From Lentisphaerae bacterium WC36 (GTDB taxonomy: Bacteria > Verrucomicrobiota > Lentisphaeria > Victivallales > SZUA-371): a stretch of DNA of 64,000 nt. This document shows, piece after piece, positions 19,350-28,433 of the stretch; the first letter of the stretch is position 1, and the number at the start of each line of letters is the position of its first letter. The position numbers and the translations under genes are program-made. The notes below the pieces were generated by a model that worked only from the letters and a program-made list of their open reading frames with translations, was not told where the DNA came from and did not search any database. The stretch covers positions 3,032,230 through 3,096,229 of the forward strand of contig CP085689.1 of assembly GCA_020683205.1 (NCBI GenBank), in the 5' to 3' direction.

Positions 19350-20096
19350 TTAAAAAGAAACGTTAACATCACCTTTTATTTTCATAGGAGGGCGCATCAA
19401 CAAAATACCTAATTCCACATCCCAGTCTTGATCCCAACTATGTAATAACAATGGATTGGTACTGCCACGCCACTCATTTAAATCAATAATCAAAATTTTA
19501 TCATTAGAAGTAATATAAATATCTATAACAATATTTTTTGCTGGCAACAACCAATTAATGTCTTCAATAAAATCTTTAGCTAATGAAAAATATTTATCCT
19601 TAATTCCTTCAAGACGACGAAAATGACGCACCAAATTATACTGACTCATCGCTCGCAACTTTCCATCATGAACAAACAATCTAAATTCACGAGTTTGATT
19701 AAATGATCTAAATGGCTTAACGCATAAATATTTCACGTCTCCACATTTTGCTGCATGAACTACCTTTTCGCTCTTTCTCAAATATTTCAATGCACTAGTT
19801 GCAGAGTGAACCGCACCACGTTTACTTGCAAAGCGCTCCGTATCAATAGGAGCACAATAATCTGTTGTTACAAAACAACTCCCAGAATATTGACGCATTG
19901 CAAAATCTAATCTCTTTAACAATGCTTTTTCAATTTTTTCAGCATCTTCAGTTTCTAAGTCACTGCCACTTAGCAATGATATTTCACTTGATTTTAATTC
20001 AATAAAATTGGTTGGCAATGTATAATTTGACAACTGAATATACCAATTCTGTAATAGGCAATCCTCTTTAGTTGCAGCCATAGTATTATTTGACAT
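19350..20096 (-). CDS. CDC123/D123-like ATP-grasp protein
   Basis: 248 aa, with GAGGG about 7 bases before the ATG. The core reads LCVKPFRSFNQTREFRLFVH, then GKLRAMSQYNLVRHF, then IVIDIYITSNDKILIIDLNE followed by WRGSTNPLLL. This matches the order of motifs in eukaryotic CDC123 (an ATP-grasp chaperone that assembles eIF2): Lys-x-Phe-Arg-S-F, R-E-F-R-x-F-V, I-S-Q-Y, and D-x-x-Y-V with I-D-x-N. The basic and acidic ATP/Mg-binding residues appear to be kept. Bacteria have no eIF2, so the partner is unknown. It follows def and a membrane-protein gene on the same strand. Assignment is from motif recognition, not a search. Confidence 0.75.
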   Translation of the reverse strand: MSNNTMAATKEDCLLQNWYIQLSNYTLPTNFIELKSSEISLLSGSDLETEDAEKIEKALLKRLDFAMRQYSGSCFVTTDYCAPIDTERFASKRGAVHSATSALKYLRKSEKVVHAAKCGDVKYLCVKPFRSFNQTREFRLFVHDGKLRAMSQYNLVRHFRRLEGIKDKYFSLAKDFIEDINWLLPAKNIVIDIYITSNDKILIIDLNEWRGSTNPLLLHSWDQDWDVELGILLMRPPMKIKGDVNVSF

Positions 20097-20145
20097 AATT
20101 TTCCCTCATGATCAAAAGAAGCTACTTTGATTTTTCTAAAAAATG

Positions 20146-21099
20146 CTACTTCTGATCAATATTATTTATTTTTTCATTTGTTAAGTATCTAAATACCACA
20201 AAATTATATATAACAAAACATAACAGTAACACAAAGGTAAATCCTACAATTTGAACTCCTGTTACTGAATACAAGCAGGCAATAATCATTGCTGGAAATG
20301 AAACTAAAAGATTAACCTTTAAAGCTTCTACAAATTTCCATTCTGCAACAGTATTTTTTGACCACAACGCCGTAAATGAACTAAACAGCAATGCCAAAAA
20401 ACAACTATAACCAACTAAGGATAGCAGTGACGCAATAAATAAAATCATCAACGCACTCTTTTTAAGTGCTTCAACAATTTTTTCAATAGACTCCTCTGCA
20501 CCATCACTAAACTGACCTACCGCCAAGGTTGGCGCCTTTAAAGATCCTTTTTGAGCAGCAAGAGTACCAATAAATTGATTTGCTTTTTCAACAGTTTTAA
20601 AGGTAAAAGAATTATTTTTTTGTTCTTTAATTTTAGGAAGGTTTCGATAGACAATTGGCACTAAATAATAATTCGATTGTTCTCTGTCATAAACCCAAAA
20701 CGTTACACATTCGGGAAGGAAAATAACCCCCTTTTTCAATTCGTCATTTTTACTCCACGAACTGTCTAACTCTTTAATATTAGGGTAGTAATTGAACTTA
20801 AAAACTCCGCTAATTGACTCCGCCACTTTGTCGTTATTTTTAATAAACTTTAGAGAATTATTTTCTATTTTAATTCCTTCAAAAGTATTTATAAAAGCTT
20901 GTGATTCTTTATCGATCATAGAATAAAGACGATTCTTTATCACCAAAGTTGAAAAAAGCGCCAACAATAGTGCTAAAAATAATTGATATAAAAAAATTCG
21001 TCTTAACGTCAATATTCTCAAGAAAGAAAAACTGCTAACCCTTGTACACGTTAAACGTAAAATTGTTAAAAAATTTAATTTCATATTAAGATTCCGCAT
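20146..21099 (-). CDS. Membrane protein of unknown function (DUF1189-like layout)
   Basis: 317 aa. One N-terminal membrane segment (about residues 33-52) is followed by a soluble, probably periplasmic domain of about 165 residues, then four hydrophobic segments (about 215-305). This one-plus-four topology resembles the DUF1189 membrane proteins, but I cannot confirm that family. Its ATG overlaps the def stop by one base (TAATG); a second ATG at 21084 is an alternative start. It is probably in one operon with gltX and def. Confidence 0.55.
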   Translation of the reverse strand: MRNLNMKLNFLTILRLTCTRVSSFSFLRILTLRRIFLYQLFLALLLALFSTLVIKNRLYSMIDKESQAFINTFEGIKIENNSLKFIKNNDKVAESISGVFKFNYYPNIKELDSSWSKNDELKKGVIFLPECVTFWVYDREQSNYYLVPIVYRNLPKIKEQKNNSFTFKTVEKANQFIGTLAAQKGSLKAPTLAVGQFSDGAEESIEKIVEALKKSALMILFIASLLSLVGYSCFLALLFSSFTALWSKNTVAEWKFVEALKVNLLVSFPAMIIACLYSVTGVQIVGFTFVLLLCFVIYNFVVFRYLTNEKINNIDQK

Positions 21100-21692
21100 T
21101 AAAGTTTGCGCAAATAGTTTGTCTTTTTATAATCTTTAGTTAATCGTTCTAACGGTTTTTTCAATGAATCACGAACCGATTTGCTTGCTCTATCAACAAA
21201 AAGCTTACCGTCAAGATGATCTAATTCATGCTGAATACAACGCGCTAATAACCCTCCACATTCAAACATAATTGGATCTGAATCTAGAACTTGACTGCGT
21301 AATGTTACCGTGACGCTACGTCGCACCTCTCCATAAATATTAGGCACACTCAAACAACCTTCTTCTGCAACATCAGTTTGCTCAGACGCAACAATAATTT
21401 CAGGGTTAATTAACACCATCGGCATTTTTGGTAACAACGCCATTTCTCCAGGAGATAAGAGCCCACGCTGTTCGCGATCCATTGGAATGTGTAGTGCAAC
21501 CATGCGTAAATTTTTACCCACTTGCGGCGCAGCTAGCCCAATCCCATTTGCCTTATACATCGTGTTAACCATGCTTGCAGCTAACTCTCTAATCTCAGGA
21601 GAAATAACCCCTATACTCTGCGAAACTTCACGTAATGCTTCATGACCATAAACACAAATATCTAAGATTTTTTTTCGCTTTAAAAACATCAT
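21099..21692 (-). CDS. def: Peptide deformylase
   Basis: 197 aa. It removes the N-formyl group from nascent proteins. All three metal/active-site motifs are present: GIGLAAPQVG (about residue 50), EEGCLSVP (metal-ligand Cys), and QHELDHLDG (two His ligands and catalytic Glu). GAGG lies six bases before the first of two adjacent ATGs. The gene lies 11 bases after gltX and overlaps the next gene by one base. Confidence 0.96.
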   Translation of the reverse strand: MMFLKRKKILDICVYGHEALREVSQSIGVISPEIRELAASMVNTMYKANGIGLAAPQVGKNLRMVALHIPMDREQRGLLSPGEMALLPKMPMVLINPEIIVASEQTDVAEEGCLSVPNIYGEVRRSVTVTLRSQVLDSDPIMFECGGLLARCIQHELDHLDGKLFVDRASKSVRDSLKKPLERLTKDYKKTNYLRKL

Positions 21693-21703
21693 CGAATCCT
21701 CTT

Positions 21704-23332
21704 TTATTCTACAGAAATTAGTGTATCAGCCAAGGCTACGGCTTTGTCAATTCTTTCAACAATTTTAACCTCTCCCAAAACCAACGCTGTTTCAATTAAA
21801 TCAGCTCCAGAATTTGTTCCACTAATTGCCAAACGTAATGGTAGATTCAATTTAAATTTTCCCAATTCAAAACGCTCTTCATTATCGCGAAGAATTTTTT
21901 CAATATTTTCAGCATTAAATTCGCTATTATCTAGTAATTTAATACTCGAAGCAACCGCTGTCAACGCTTCTAAAACTACACTATTTTTAAACTGCTTCTT
22001 AAACACTTTTTCATTTACGGTAAAATCGTCTGTGAAAAAATATTCCCAATCAGCGACTCCAGTAAACACTTTTAAACGTTGCGCCATTAACTTTACAACT
22101 GTCACAAAATATCCATCATTAACAACATTTTGTCCCCACGCTAATTGATTAATAAAATCTATAGCAGTAGCTGCAACGTCATCAATTGGCATTTCAGCTA
22201 AATAAAGACCATTCATGTTTTCTAATTTCATAATATCAAATTGAGCAGTGGAACTTTTTACGCGCTCTAAAGTAAATGCTTCAATCATTTCTTGACGAGT
22301 CATTTTTTCACGATCATCCCCTGGCGACCAACCTAATAGCGCTAGGTAGTTAAACAATGCTTCGCCATTATAACCTTTGCTTTTGAAATCTCCAACAAAT
22401 GCATCACCATCACGCTTACTATATGGCTTTCCACTTTTATTTACAATCATCGGCATATGTCCATACTTTGGAATGTTATACCCTAGAGCAGCAAAAAGAA
22501 AAATATGACGATAGGTATTTTCAACATGGTCGTCGCCACGGATAATATGAGTGATATTTTGCGTATTATCATCGCAAACATTTGCAATATGAAAAACCAC
22601 AGTGCCATCGCTACGCACAATAATTAAGTCTTTCATGCTGTCTAAAGGCTTCGCTAATTCACCTTTAATTACATCATTAAAATAAACTTCACGACGCGTA
22701 AATTTCATCTTTACAACGCCATTAAAAATATGATTAATAAAACCTCTATAAATATCATTAACCATATCATCTTTTAAAGTGAAAATAACTTCATCTTTAT
22801 CATCTAAAAGTTGTAAGTCTTTAAAACCAGCTAAACACATTGTTTGCTCTGGCATTGCCTTGCCTTTTTTGCTAACTAACGAAAATGTTACGCCCCTTAA
22901 ATCAATACGCACTTGCTGTTCACCATGAACAGCAAATTCTGCAGGTCCAACTTCACGAACTGGAGCAATATTTTCACAATCAAAAGGAATTCTAAACGCG
23001 ACAGGAGTATCTTCGCCTGCTTCTTTAGGAGGCAAATAATATGCTAATCCCTTATCAGCCAAACTCTGTGCTGCTTCTAAATGTTTATCAGCCATTTTTG
23101 TTTGGTAGACAACTTCTTCGTCAAAATCAATATTCAAATATTTTAAGCACTCAAAAAGCGCCTCTATTGCTTCAGAAGTGGAGCGCTCAATATCAGTATC
23201 CTCAACACGAACTAAAAATTTACCTTGTTCATGACGGGCAAACAGCCAGTTAAATATTGCAGTTCTAATGTTGCCAATATGCACTTTACCTGTCGGAGAT
23301 GGCGCAAAACGTACGCGAACTTTATCATTCAT
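21704..23332 (-). CDS. gltX: Glutamyl-tRNA synthetase
   Basis: 542 aa class I aminoacyl-tRNA synthetase that charges tRNA-Glu. The N-terminal RFAPSPTGKVHIGN carries the HIGH motif, and SGKPYSKRDGD carries the KMSKS-type loop with YSKR in place of LSKR. FLVRVEDTDIERS and IIRGDDHVENTYRH are further family motifs. The anticodon-binding region fills the C-terminal third. It is somewhat longer than the usual 470-490 aa because of inserts in the catalytic domain. Confidence 0.95.
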   Translation of the reverse strand: MNDKVRVRFAPSPTGKVHIGNIRTAIFNWLFARHEQGKFLVRVEDTDIERSTSEAIEALFECLKYLNIDFDEEVVYQTKMADKHLEAAQSLADKGLAYYLPPKEAGEDTPVAFRIPFDCENIAPVREVGPAEFAVHGEQQVRIDLRGVTFSLVSKKGKAMPEQTMCLAGFKDLQLLDDKDEVIFTLKDDMVNDIYRGFINHIFNGVVKMKFTRREVYFNDVIKGELAKPLDSMKDLIIVRSDGTVVFHIANVCDDNTQNITHIIRGDDHVENTYRHIFLFAALGYNIPKYGHMPMIVNKSGKPYSKRDGDAFVGDFKSKGYNGEALFNYLALLGWSPGDDREKMTRQEMIEAFTLERVKSSTAQFDIMKLENMNGLYLAEMPIDDVAATAIDFINQLAWGQNVVNDGYFVTVVKLMAQRLKVFTGVADWEYFFTDDFTVNEKVFKKQFKNSVVLEALTAVASSIKLLDNSEFNAENIEKILRDNEERFELGKFKLNLPLRLAISGTNSGADLIETALVLGEVKIVERIDKAVALADTLISVE

Positions 23333-23589
23333 TACTTTGTATCCTTTTATTTCTGACCTAAGCTTACTAGGATTTTTGTCTTAATATCATTACTATGTTT
23401 CGCTAAATATCAAATATCTATGAAGTGACTTTTTATATTATTCATAGGTTTATAGCAAAACTAATCTTTACTATTAATTTTTTATAAAATTAAGATTATT
23501 ATCTCGCACTTAACTTTTCAGATATTAATATATCTTATTTTTATATTTTCATCAACCAAAAACAACTGTTTTATTACTATAAAAAAAAA

Positions 23590-23625
23590 TTTAACTCCAT
23601 AGCGTAATGGTCACTATGAAGTTAA
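23590..23625 (-). terminator. Terminator downstream of the TolC-like gene
   Basis: A 13-bp stem (arms 23613-23625 and 23590-23602, one G-U pair) with a 10-base loop is followed on the minus strand by nine U. It is 27 bases after the TolC-like stop. It is the only clear structure in the 319-bp gap before gltX. Confidence 0.9.
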
Positions 23626-23651
23626 AACTAAACTATACTTAGCAATTTTTT

Positions 23652-25202
23652 TTACTTTTCGTCCTTTTTCGGTTCTGGCGGACTTACTTTTACTGCTGAA
23701 TTTTTATTGTCAATTTCAGCAGCCATTTGTGTCATTTGTGATTCATCACTAAAATATTCAAAAAGCTCTTGTTTAACCTTAAATTCAGCCCCCGTCGGAT
23801 TTGAATTAGTTGAAGCTTTCAATTCTGCGTGCGCATTTTGTAAATTAACCAATGCAATCGCCAGCTGACTTTGAGCATTAACCAGTGTTGTTTGAGCTTC
23901 ATTCAAACGAGCAATGGTCGTATTACCTGCTCTAAATTCTTCATCGACTAGGTCTCGTTGCTGTTTTACTAACTTTAATGTCTCCGCAAAAATATCAACC
24001 TGTGTCGCATTCTGTTTTACATTTTCAAATGCACTTCGAACTTCCTGAACAACTAATAACCACTGAGTTGCAACATTATATTCTGCTTGAGATAACAACG
24101 CTTGAGTTGCTCTTACATCCATAACACGACTACCGCCTTCGAATAACACCCAGTTCACTGTCACGCCCCATGCGGCATTTACTTGGTCATAAAACGCACG
24201 GTTATTACCTGGTTGATTTGCGGTACGGCTAGTATTATTTTGATAACCAACTTCACCTTCAATATTAGCAACTGGAGCAAAACTACCCCACGCCGCATAC
24301 ATATTATATTTCGCAACTTCCATTAACTGACGGTAACGTTTTAAGTCTGGACGATTAAACAAAGCTGTATCAATATAACTATTAACATCTCCAAAATTAC
24401 GCTCTCTTAAAACTTGAATTTTTGGAAATTTTGTCGATTCAGGCAATGTTGCATCTGTTAGTCCCATTAACTCCCCTAACGCAAAACGAGCAATTTCGTA
24501 ATTAAATTTTGCTGTAACTTTTGCACTATTTGCGTTATTAACCTGAATTTTAAAGTTCAATACATCAGATAGAGGTACAGATTCTAAATCATATTTGATC
24601 TGAGATTCTTTAAGCAAACGTTCTTGGAATTTTAAGTTTTCGTCGGCGATTCGGAAATTCTCAATCGCTAACAAAACGGCATTATAAGCAAACGCCACTG
24701 AACGTAATAACAAACGTCTTGTGTCATCAGTTAATTCTTCTGAACTTTGCGCTTGATGCTTCGCTGCCAACGCGTTAAATGTACGAATAAAACCATTAAA
24801 TGCCAACCAACGTCCACGCAAGTTAATTTGGTGACCGATATTACCATTACTAAACACTGAAATACTATTTGATCGCCCTGGGTTATTATGAGCTTGGTTA
24901 AAAGAATAATCTCCAGAAATTGTTGGCAAATAAGCTGCTAGTGATTGATAATAGCGAGCCCATGCTGCATTCATTGCGTGCTGAATAGATGTAAAGTTTG
25001 GATTATTAGCAACAGCAACTTCTTGAGCTCTTTTTAAAGATAGAAACTCACCTTCTTTTACTTCTATAGTAACTTTTTCTTCATCTTGTAAATCATTGTA
25101 AAATTCTTCTTCATAAGGAGCAGGCGGTTTTGTTGCAGAATAACACCCACTTAGAGCTGCAACTAACACTCCTGAAAATAAAACTAAATAAAATCTCTTC
25201 AT
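23652..25202 (-). CDS. TolC-family outer-membrane efflux lipoprotein
   Basis: 516 aa. The signal peptide ends in the lipobox LSGC (Cys20), so the protein is predicted to be lipid-anchored. The rest shows the two long, related alpha-helical repeats of TolC/OEP channels, including RAQEVAVANNPNFTSIQ, RLNEAQTTLVNAQSQLAIAL and AYNAVLLAIENFRIADE. It forms a trimeric exit duct for type I secretion or RND efflux. No membrane-fusion or pump gene lies next to it. It is monocistronic, with its own terminator. Confidence 0.9.
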   Translation of the reverse strand: MKRFYLVLFSGVLVAALSGCYSATKPPAPYEEEFYNDLQDEEKVTIEVKEGEFLSLKRAQEVAVANNPNFTSIQHAMNAAWARYYQSLAAYLPTISGDYSFNQAHNNPGRSNSISVFSNGNIGHQINLRGRWLAFNGFIRTFNALAAKHQAQSSEELTDDTRRLLLRSVAFAYNAVLLAIENFRIADENLKFQERLLKESQIKYDLESVPLSDVLNFKIQVNNANSAKVTAKFNYEIARFALGELMGLTDATLPESTKFPKIQVLRERNFGDVNSYIDTALFNRPDLKRYRQLMEVAKYNMYAAWGSFAPVANIEGEVGYQNNTSRTANQPGNNRAFYDQVNAAWGVTVNWVLFEGGSRVMDVRATQALLSQAEYNVATQWLLVVQEVRSAFENVKQNATQVDIFAETLKLVKQQRDLVDEEFRAGNTTIARLNEAQTTLVNAQSQLAIALVNLQNAHAELKASTNSNPTGAEFKVKQELFEYFSDESQMTQMAAEIDNKNSAVKVSPPEPKKDEK

Positions 25203-25497
25203 AATATCTCACTATATTGTTTATTTTAATAAAAAAATAATTATAACTTCAATTTAATTAGGTTACACGAAATAATTTAATAATCAAAATTTTTTTCAAA
25301 AAAAAAGACAATTTTAAATAAATTTTCATTTATATACAAATTTTAGCTTAATAATTTTTTCACTATTTTTTTCTAACAGCATAAATATTAACTTTTTAAC
25401 ATTTATAAATATCATGCCAAAAAGACGCACTAAAATGCTTTTTTTAATGCGCCCAAATAAAGAGTATTCCAAAAATGAATAATTTTAATATTGCTTA
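25203..25497. other. Intergenic region between EEP copy A and the TolC-like gene
   Basis: AT-rich. It contains the copy A terminator (25425-25452) and presumably the promoter of the TolC-like gene. No other coding or structural signal was seen. Confidence 0.5.
25425..25452 (-). terminator. Terminator downstream of EEP copy A
   Basis: An 11-bp stem (arms 25442-25452 and 25425-25435, two G-U pairs, core GCATT) is followed by UCUUUUU on the minus strand. It shares its ATTAAA/TTTAAT core with the terminators of the other array members. Confidence 0.75.
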
Positions 25498-26841
25498 TTA
25501 TTTCAAGATAAAACGAGCATTAGCCCAATCTGCGTGATCCCAGTGCTCATCGCCTTCAGTATCAGCAATTAATTTCACAGTATCTGCGTTACTCACATCA
25601 ACGTCAATAGTCTGTGTATTACTCCAAGGATCCATTGCTCCACTATCATAAATCAATGTGCCTGGGACTGTTGCACTACCATTAATATACACTTTAAAGC
25701 GCACTTTTCCGTTAGAGCCTGATTCTTCGTCTACGCCAATATCAGAAATAAATCTGCTGTATTTTTTATTTGTATTAACAATAATACGAGAGAAAGCATG
25801 AACTCCAAGACCTTTACTATATGTCTTGCTATTAAGTTTTAATGGATCTCCATCATACTCATCTCCGCCACCAATTGCTTGGTTAATCCCAATTGGTCCA
25901 TGATCAAAACCATTATTATACCCATAATTTACTTTCATTTCTGATAAGTATTGAGTATCGCCTGATTGTAGTCTTTTGTTATCAGCAACCGTAAAGTTAA
26001 AAATACTTAAAACAGCAGGATGATCAGAAAGTTGATCTCCATCTTTAGTAAAATGGTTTGGATACCAGTCATTAGCTAAAGGAGTGTTATCAATGGTTTC
26101 ATACTGTACTAATGAAATTTCAACATCTGCTCCACTTCTGTATAAAATTCTATCAACAGGAGAGTCCCACATTGATTCATTTACACCGAATTCTGTCCAA
26201 GCATCTTTTAAGTTATTAGGAATCATAACAGGTGTTTTAATATCGCCCCAATGACTTGGTTTTGCATTAAAGTCACCAACAACAATAACCGCTCTATTTG
26301 ACGGAGTATTTGCCTGAATATAATTTCCTAATTGAATAAGTTGTAGGTCAATTGTGTCCATATCATCACCAGTATGAGTGTTATATACATCTACGTAAAC
26401 TCCTGGGTAAATAGTCACAGTATTTTTTTGAAATCCTTTTGCAACATAAAAAGGGTGATCATCATATTCAACTCTTATTGATGGACTAATTGGGTATTTA
26501 GATAAAAGGTCAACACCACTTCCACCGCCATAAAGATGATCATTTATAGAGAAAAATGGAAATCTCGTTCCATCTCTAAATTTATCTTTAAAAGCAAACT
26601 GTTCTTGCACTCCAACAATATCAAAAGTATTAATTCTTTCACCAATATACTGCACTCGCCCGTCCGGATTTCCCGCACTACTACCTAACCATGCAGGAAA
26701 TGGTAAAGCACCAATATTATAACTTAAAACACTAAATTGCCCATCTGAAGCACTTAATGAGTTTGATAATGATAACATCAAAGATGCTGCAAAAGATAGT
26801 GACAAGAATTTCTTCATTTTTAAATAATTACATTTTTTCAT
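25498..26841 (-). CDS. Secreted EEP-phosphodiesterase/NPCBM protein, copy A (intact)
   Basis: 447 aa from the ATG at 26841 (AAGGAAAGACT upstream). Signal peptide at residues 1 to about 32, ending in SLSAS. The EEP (endonuclease/exonuclease/phosphatase) domain, about 35-285, has the metal and catalytic residues in SYNIGALPFP (Asn), VGVQEQF (Glu), YNTHTGDD, VGDFNAKP (Asp, Asn) and LSDHPAVL (Asp-His). The stretch GGSGVDLLSKYPI followed by YVAKGFQKNTV resembles bacterial sphingomyelinase C. The C-terminal NPCBM domain (about 300-447) reads GLGVHAFSRI, then KYSRFISDIGVDEESG, then HWDHADWANARF. It is probably an exported lipid or phosphodiester hydrolase tethered to glycans. Substrate unknown. It is last in transcription order in the array. 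Confidence 0.85.
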   Translation of the reverse strand: MKKCNYLKMKKFLSLSFAASLMLSLSNSLSASDGQFSVLSYNIGALPFPAWLGSSAGNPDGRVQYIGERINTFDIVGVQEQFAFKDKFRDGTRFPFFSINDHLYGGGSGVDLLSKYPISPSIRVEYDDHPFYVAKGFQKNTVTIYPGVYVDVYNTHTGDDMDTIDLQLIQLGNYIQANTPSNRAVIVVGDFNAKPSHWGDIKTPVMIPNNLKDAWTEFGVNESMWDSPVDRILYRSGADVEISLVQYETIDNTPLANDWYPNHFTKDGDQLSDHPAVLSIFNFTVADNKRLQSGDTQYLSEMKVNYGYNNGFDHGPIGINQAIGGGDEYDGDPLKLNSKTYSKGLGVHAFSRIIVNTNKKYSRFISDIGVDEESGSNGKVRFKVYINGSATVPGTLIYDSGAMDPWSNTQTIDVDVSNADTVKLIADTEGDEHWDHADWANARFILK

Positions 26842-26950
26842 AGTCTTTCCTTTGGTTTTGTTTTTATTCTTCTTGGAATACATCGCAAAAGTGTAAAAAA
26901 AAGCACTAATGCATAAATAATATAGTAAGTAGAATCAGCGTAAAACAAAA

Positions 26951-26984
26951 TACCTACAATGTCCATAATCATTCCCTCTTTGGG
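26951..26984 (-). promoter_or_regulatory. 34-nt upstream box, copy A (diverged)
   Basis: Copy A carries a weaker form of the box seen before copies B, C, D and F. It has the same 34-base span and begins 110 bases upstream of the ATG, as in C and D, but the ATAACC part has changed to ATTCCC. Confidence 0.45.
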
Positions 26985-27070
26985 GGGATTATAACTTTTC
27001 ACATAAAATAACCAATTCATAACGCCGAAAAAATAGTATAGCAGAATAGTAAAATATTAACCTAAAAAAA

Positions 27071-27106
27071 TTAATAGACGCATTAAAAATTTAATGCATC
27101 TATTAA
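27071..27106 (-). terminator. Terminator downstream of EEP copy B
   Basis: A 17-bp stem (arms 27071-27087 and 27090-27106, one G-U pair) with a two-base loop follows copy B. A short U-rich stretch (UUUUUUUAGG) follows on the minus strand. Confidence 0.75.
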
Positions 27107-27142
27107 AGAGTACTCCAAAAATAAATAATTTAAAGCTATTTA

Positions 27143-28225
27143 TTATTTCAAAATAAAACGAGCATCTGCCCAGTCAGCATGATCCCAGCTATCACTTCCC
27201 TCTGTGTCAACAATTAACTTCACTGTATTTGCGTTGCTAACATCAACATCAACTGTCTTTGTAGCAGTCCAAGGTTCCATAACTCCGCTATCGAATACTA
27301 ATGTCCCTGGAACTGTTTCAGTACCATTGATATATACTTTAAAACGCACTTTACCGTTAGATCCAGACTCTTCATCGATTCCTACATCAGAAATAAATCT
27401 GCTGTATTTCTTATTTGCGTTAACAATTATACGAGAAAATGCATGAACCCCAACGCCTTTTGCGTAAGTCTTTGGATCCATACGCATTACTTGACCATCC
27501 CATTCATCCCCACTACCAATTCCCTGATTAATGCCAAATGGACCATGATCAAAACCATTGTTATATCCATAATCTAACTTCATTTGTGATAAATATAGAG
27601 TATCTCCAGACTGTAATCTTTTATCGTCCGCTACAGTAAAGTTAAACTCTGCCAATACAGCTGGATGATCTGATAATAATTCACCATCTTTAATAAAATG
27701 TCCAAAATATTTATCGCCAGTATGTTGGTTTGACTCCATTCTTTCATAATGATCCAAGGTTAATGTTACGTCAGTACCACTACGATAAAGAATTCTATCA
27801 ACTGGTCCTCCTTGATTCCCTGTTGCAACAACGCAAGCATCTTGGAAGTTATTAGCTGTGATTAAAGGCTGTAAAGCATTACCTGGCCAGTGCCAAGTCA
27901 CGTTCATATCTCCAATAAAAATAACCGCTCTACCCGCAGGTGAATTTGCTTGAATATAATCACTAATTTGCTGTAATTGAGGAACAATATGATCATTATA
28001 ATCATCTCCACAGTGAGTATTATATACATCAACAAATACATCAGGGTAAATCATTACAGTATTTTTTTGAAAGCCTTTTGACACATAAATTGGGTTTTCA
28101 TTAAATTCAACCTTCACTGATTTAGTCATTGGGTATTTTGATAAAAGATCAAGACCGCTTCCACCACTATAAAGGTGCTTGTTAATTGAAAAATATGGGA
28201 ACCTAGTATCATCACGAAGCTCAGC
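27143..28225 (-). pseudogene. EEP/NPCBM copy B, 5'-truncated
   Basis: Homologous to copy C from LRDDTRFPYFSINKHLYSGG onward, with the complete NPCBM domain and the GDMNVTW and LSDHPAVL motifs. It lacks the signal peptide and roughly the first 90-100 residues, including the catalytic Asn of YNIG and Glu of VQE. Upstream of about 28225 the sequence switches abruptly to the leader found before copy C (TTTACACTTTTGCTGAG type). So an internal deletion has joined leader to mid-gene. The only start in frame is a GTG at 28246 without a ribosome site. It is most likely a dead copy, though able to donate sequence by gene conversion. Confidence 0.85.
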
Positions 28226-28289
28226 AAAAGTGTTAAAAAAAAGCACTAATGCACAAAAACTATTGTAATTATTTTATAGCAAAATAAAA

Positions 28290-28323
28290 TACCCTAAAAT
28301 GTTTCAATCATAACCTCGCTGGT
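28290..28323 (-). promoter_or_regulatory. 34-nt upstream box, copy B
   Basis: This box has the same span and ends (TACCC ... GGT on the plus strand) as the boxes before copies C, D and F. It is kept although the coding start of copy B has been deleted. Confidence 0.5.
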
Positions 28324-28362
28324 ATTTGTTTAATATATAAAAAGAATTTTTCTATATAAAAT

Positions 28363-28392
28363 AGGTGCATTAAATATAAATTTAATGCACCT
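28363..28392 (-). terminator. Terminator downstream of EEP copy C
   Basis: A 13-bp perfect stem (AGGTGCATTAAAT, arms 28363-28375 and 28380-28392) with a four-base loop lies 41 bases after the copy C stop. Confidence 0.8.
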
Positions 28393-28433
28393 AGTCAAGA
28401 GTATTCCAAAAATGTATAATTTAAAACTGCTTA

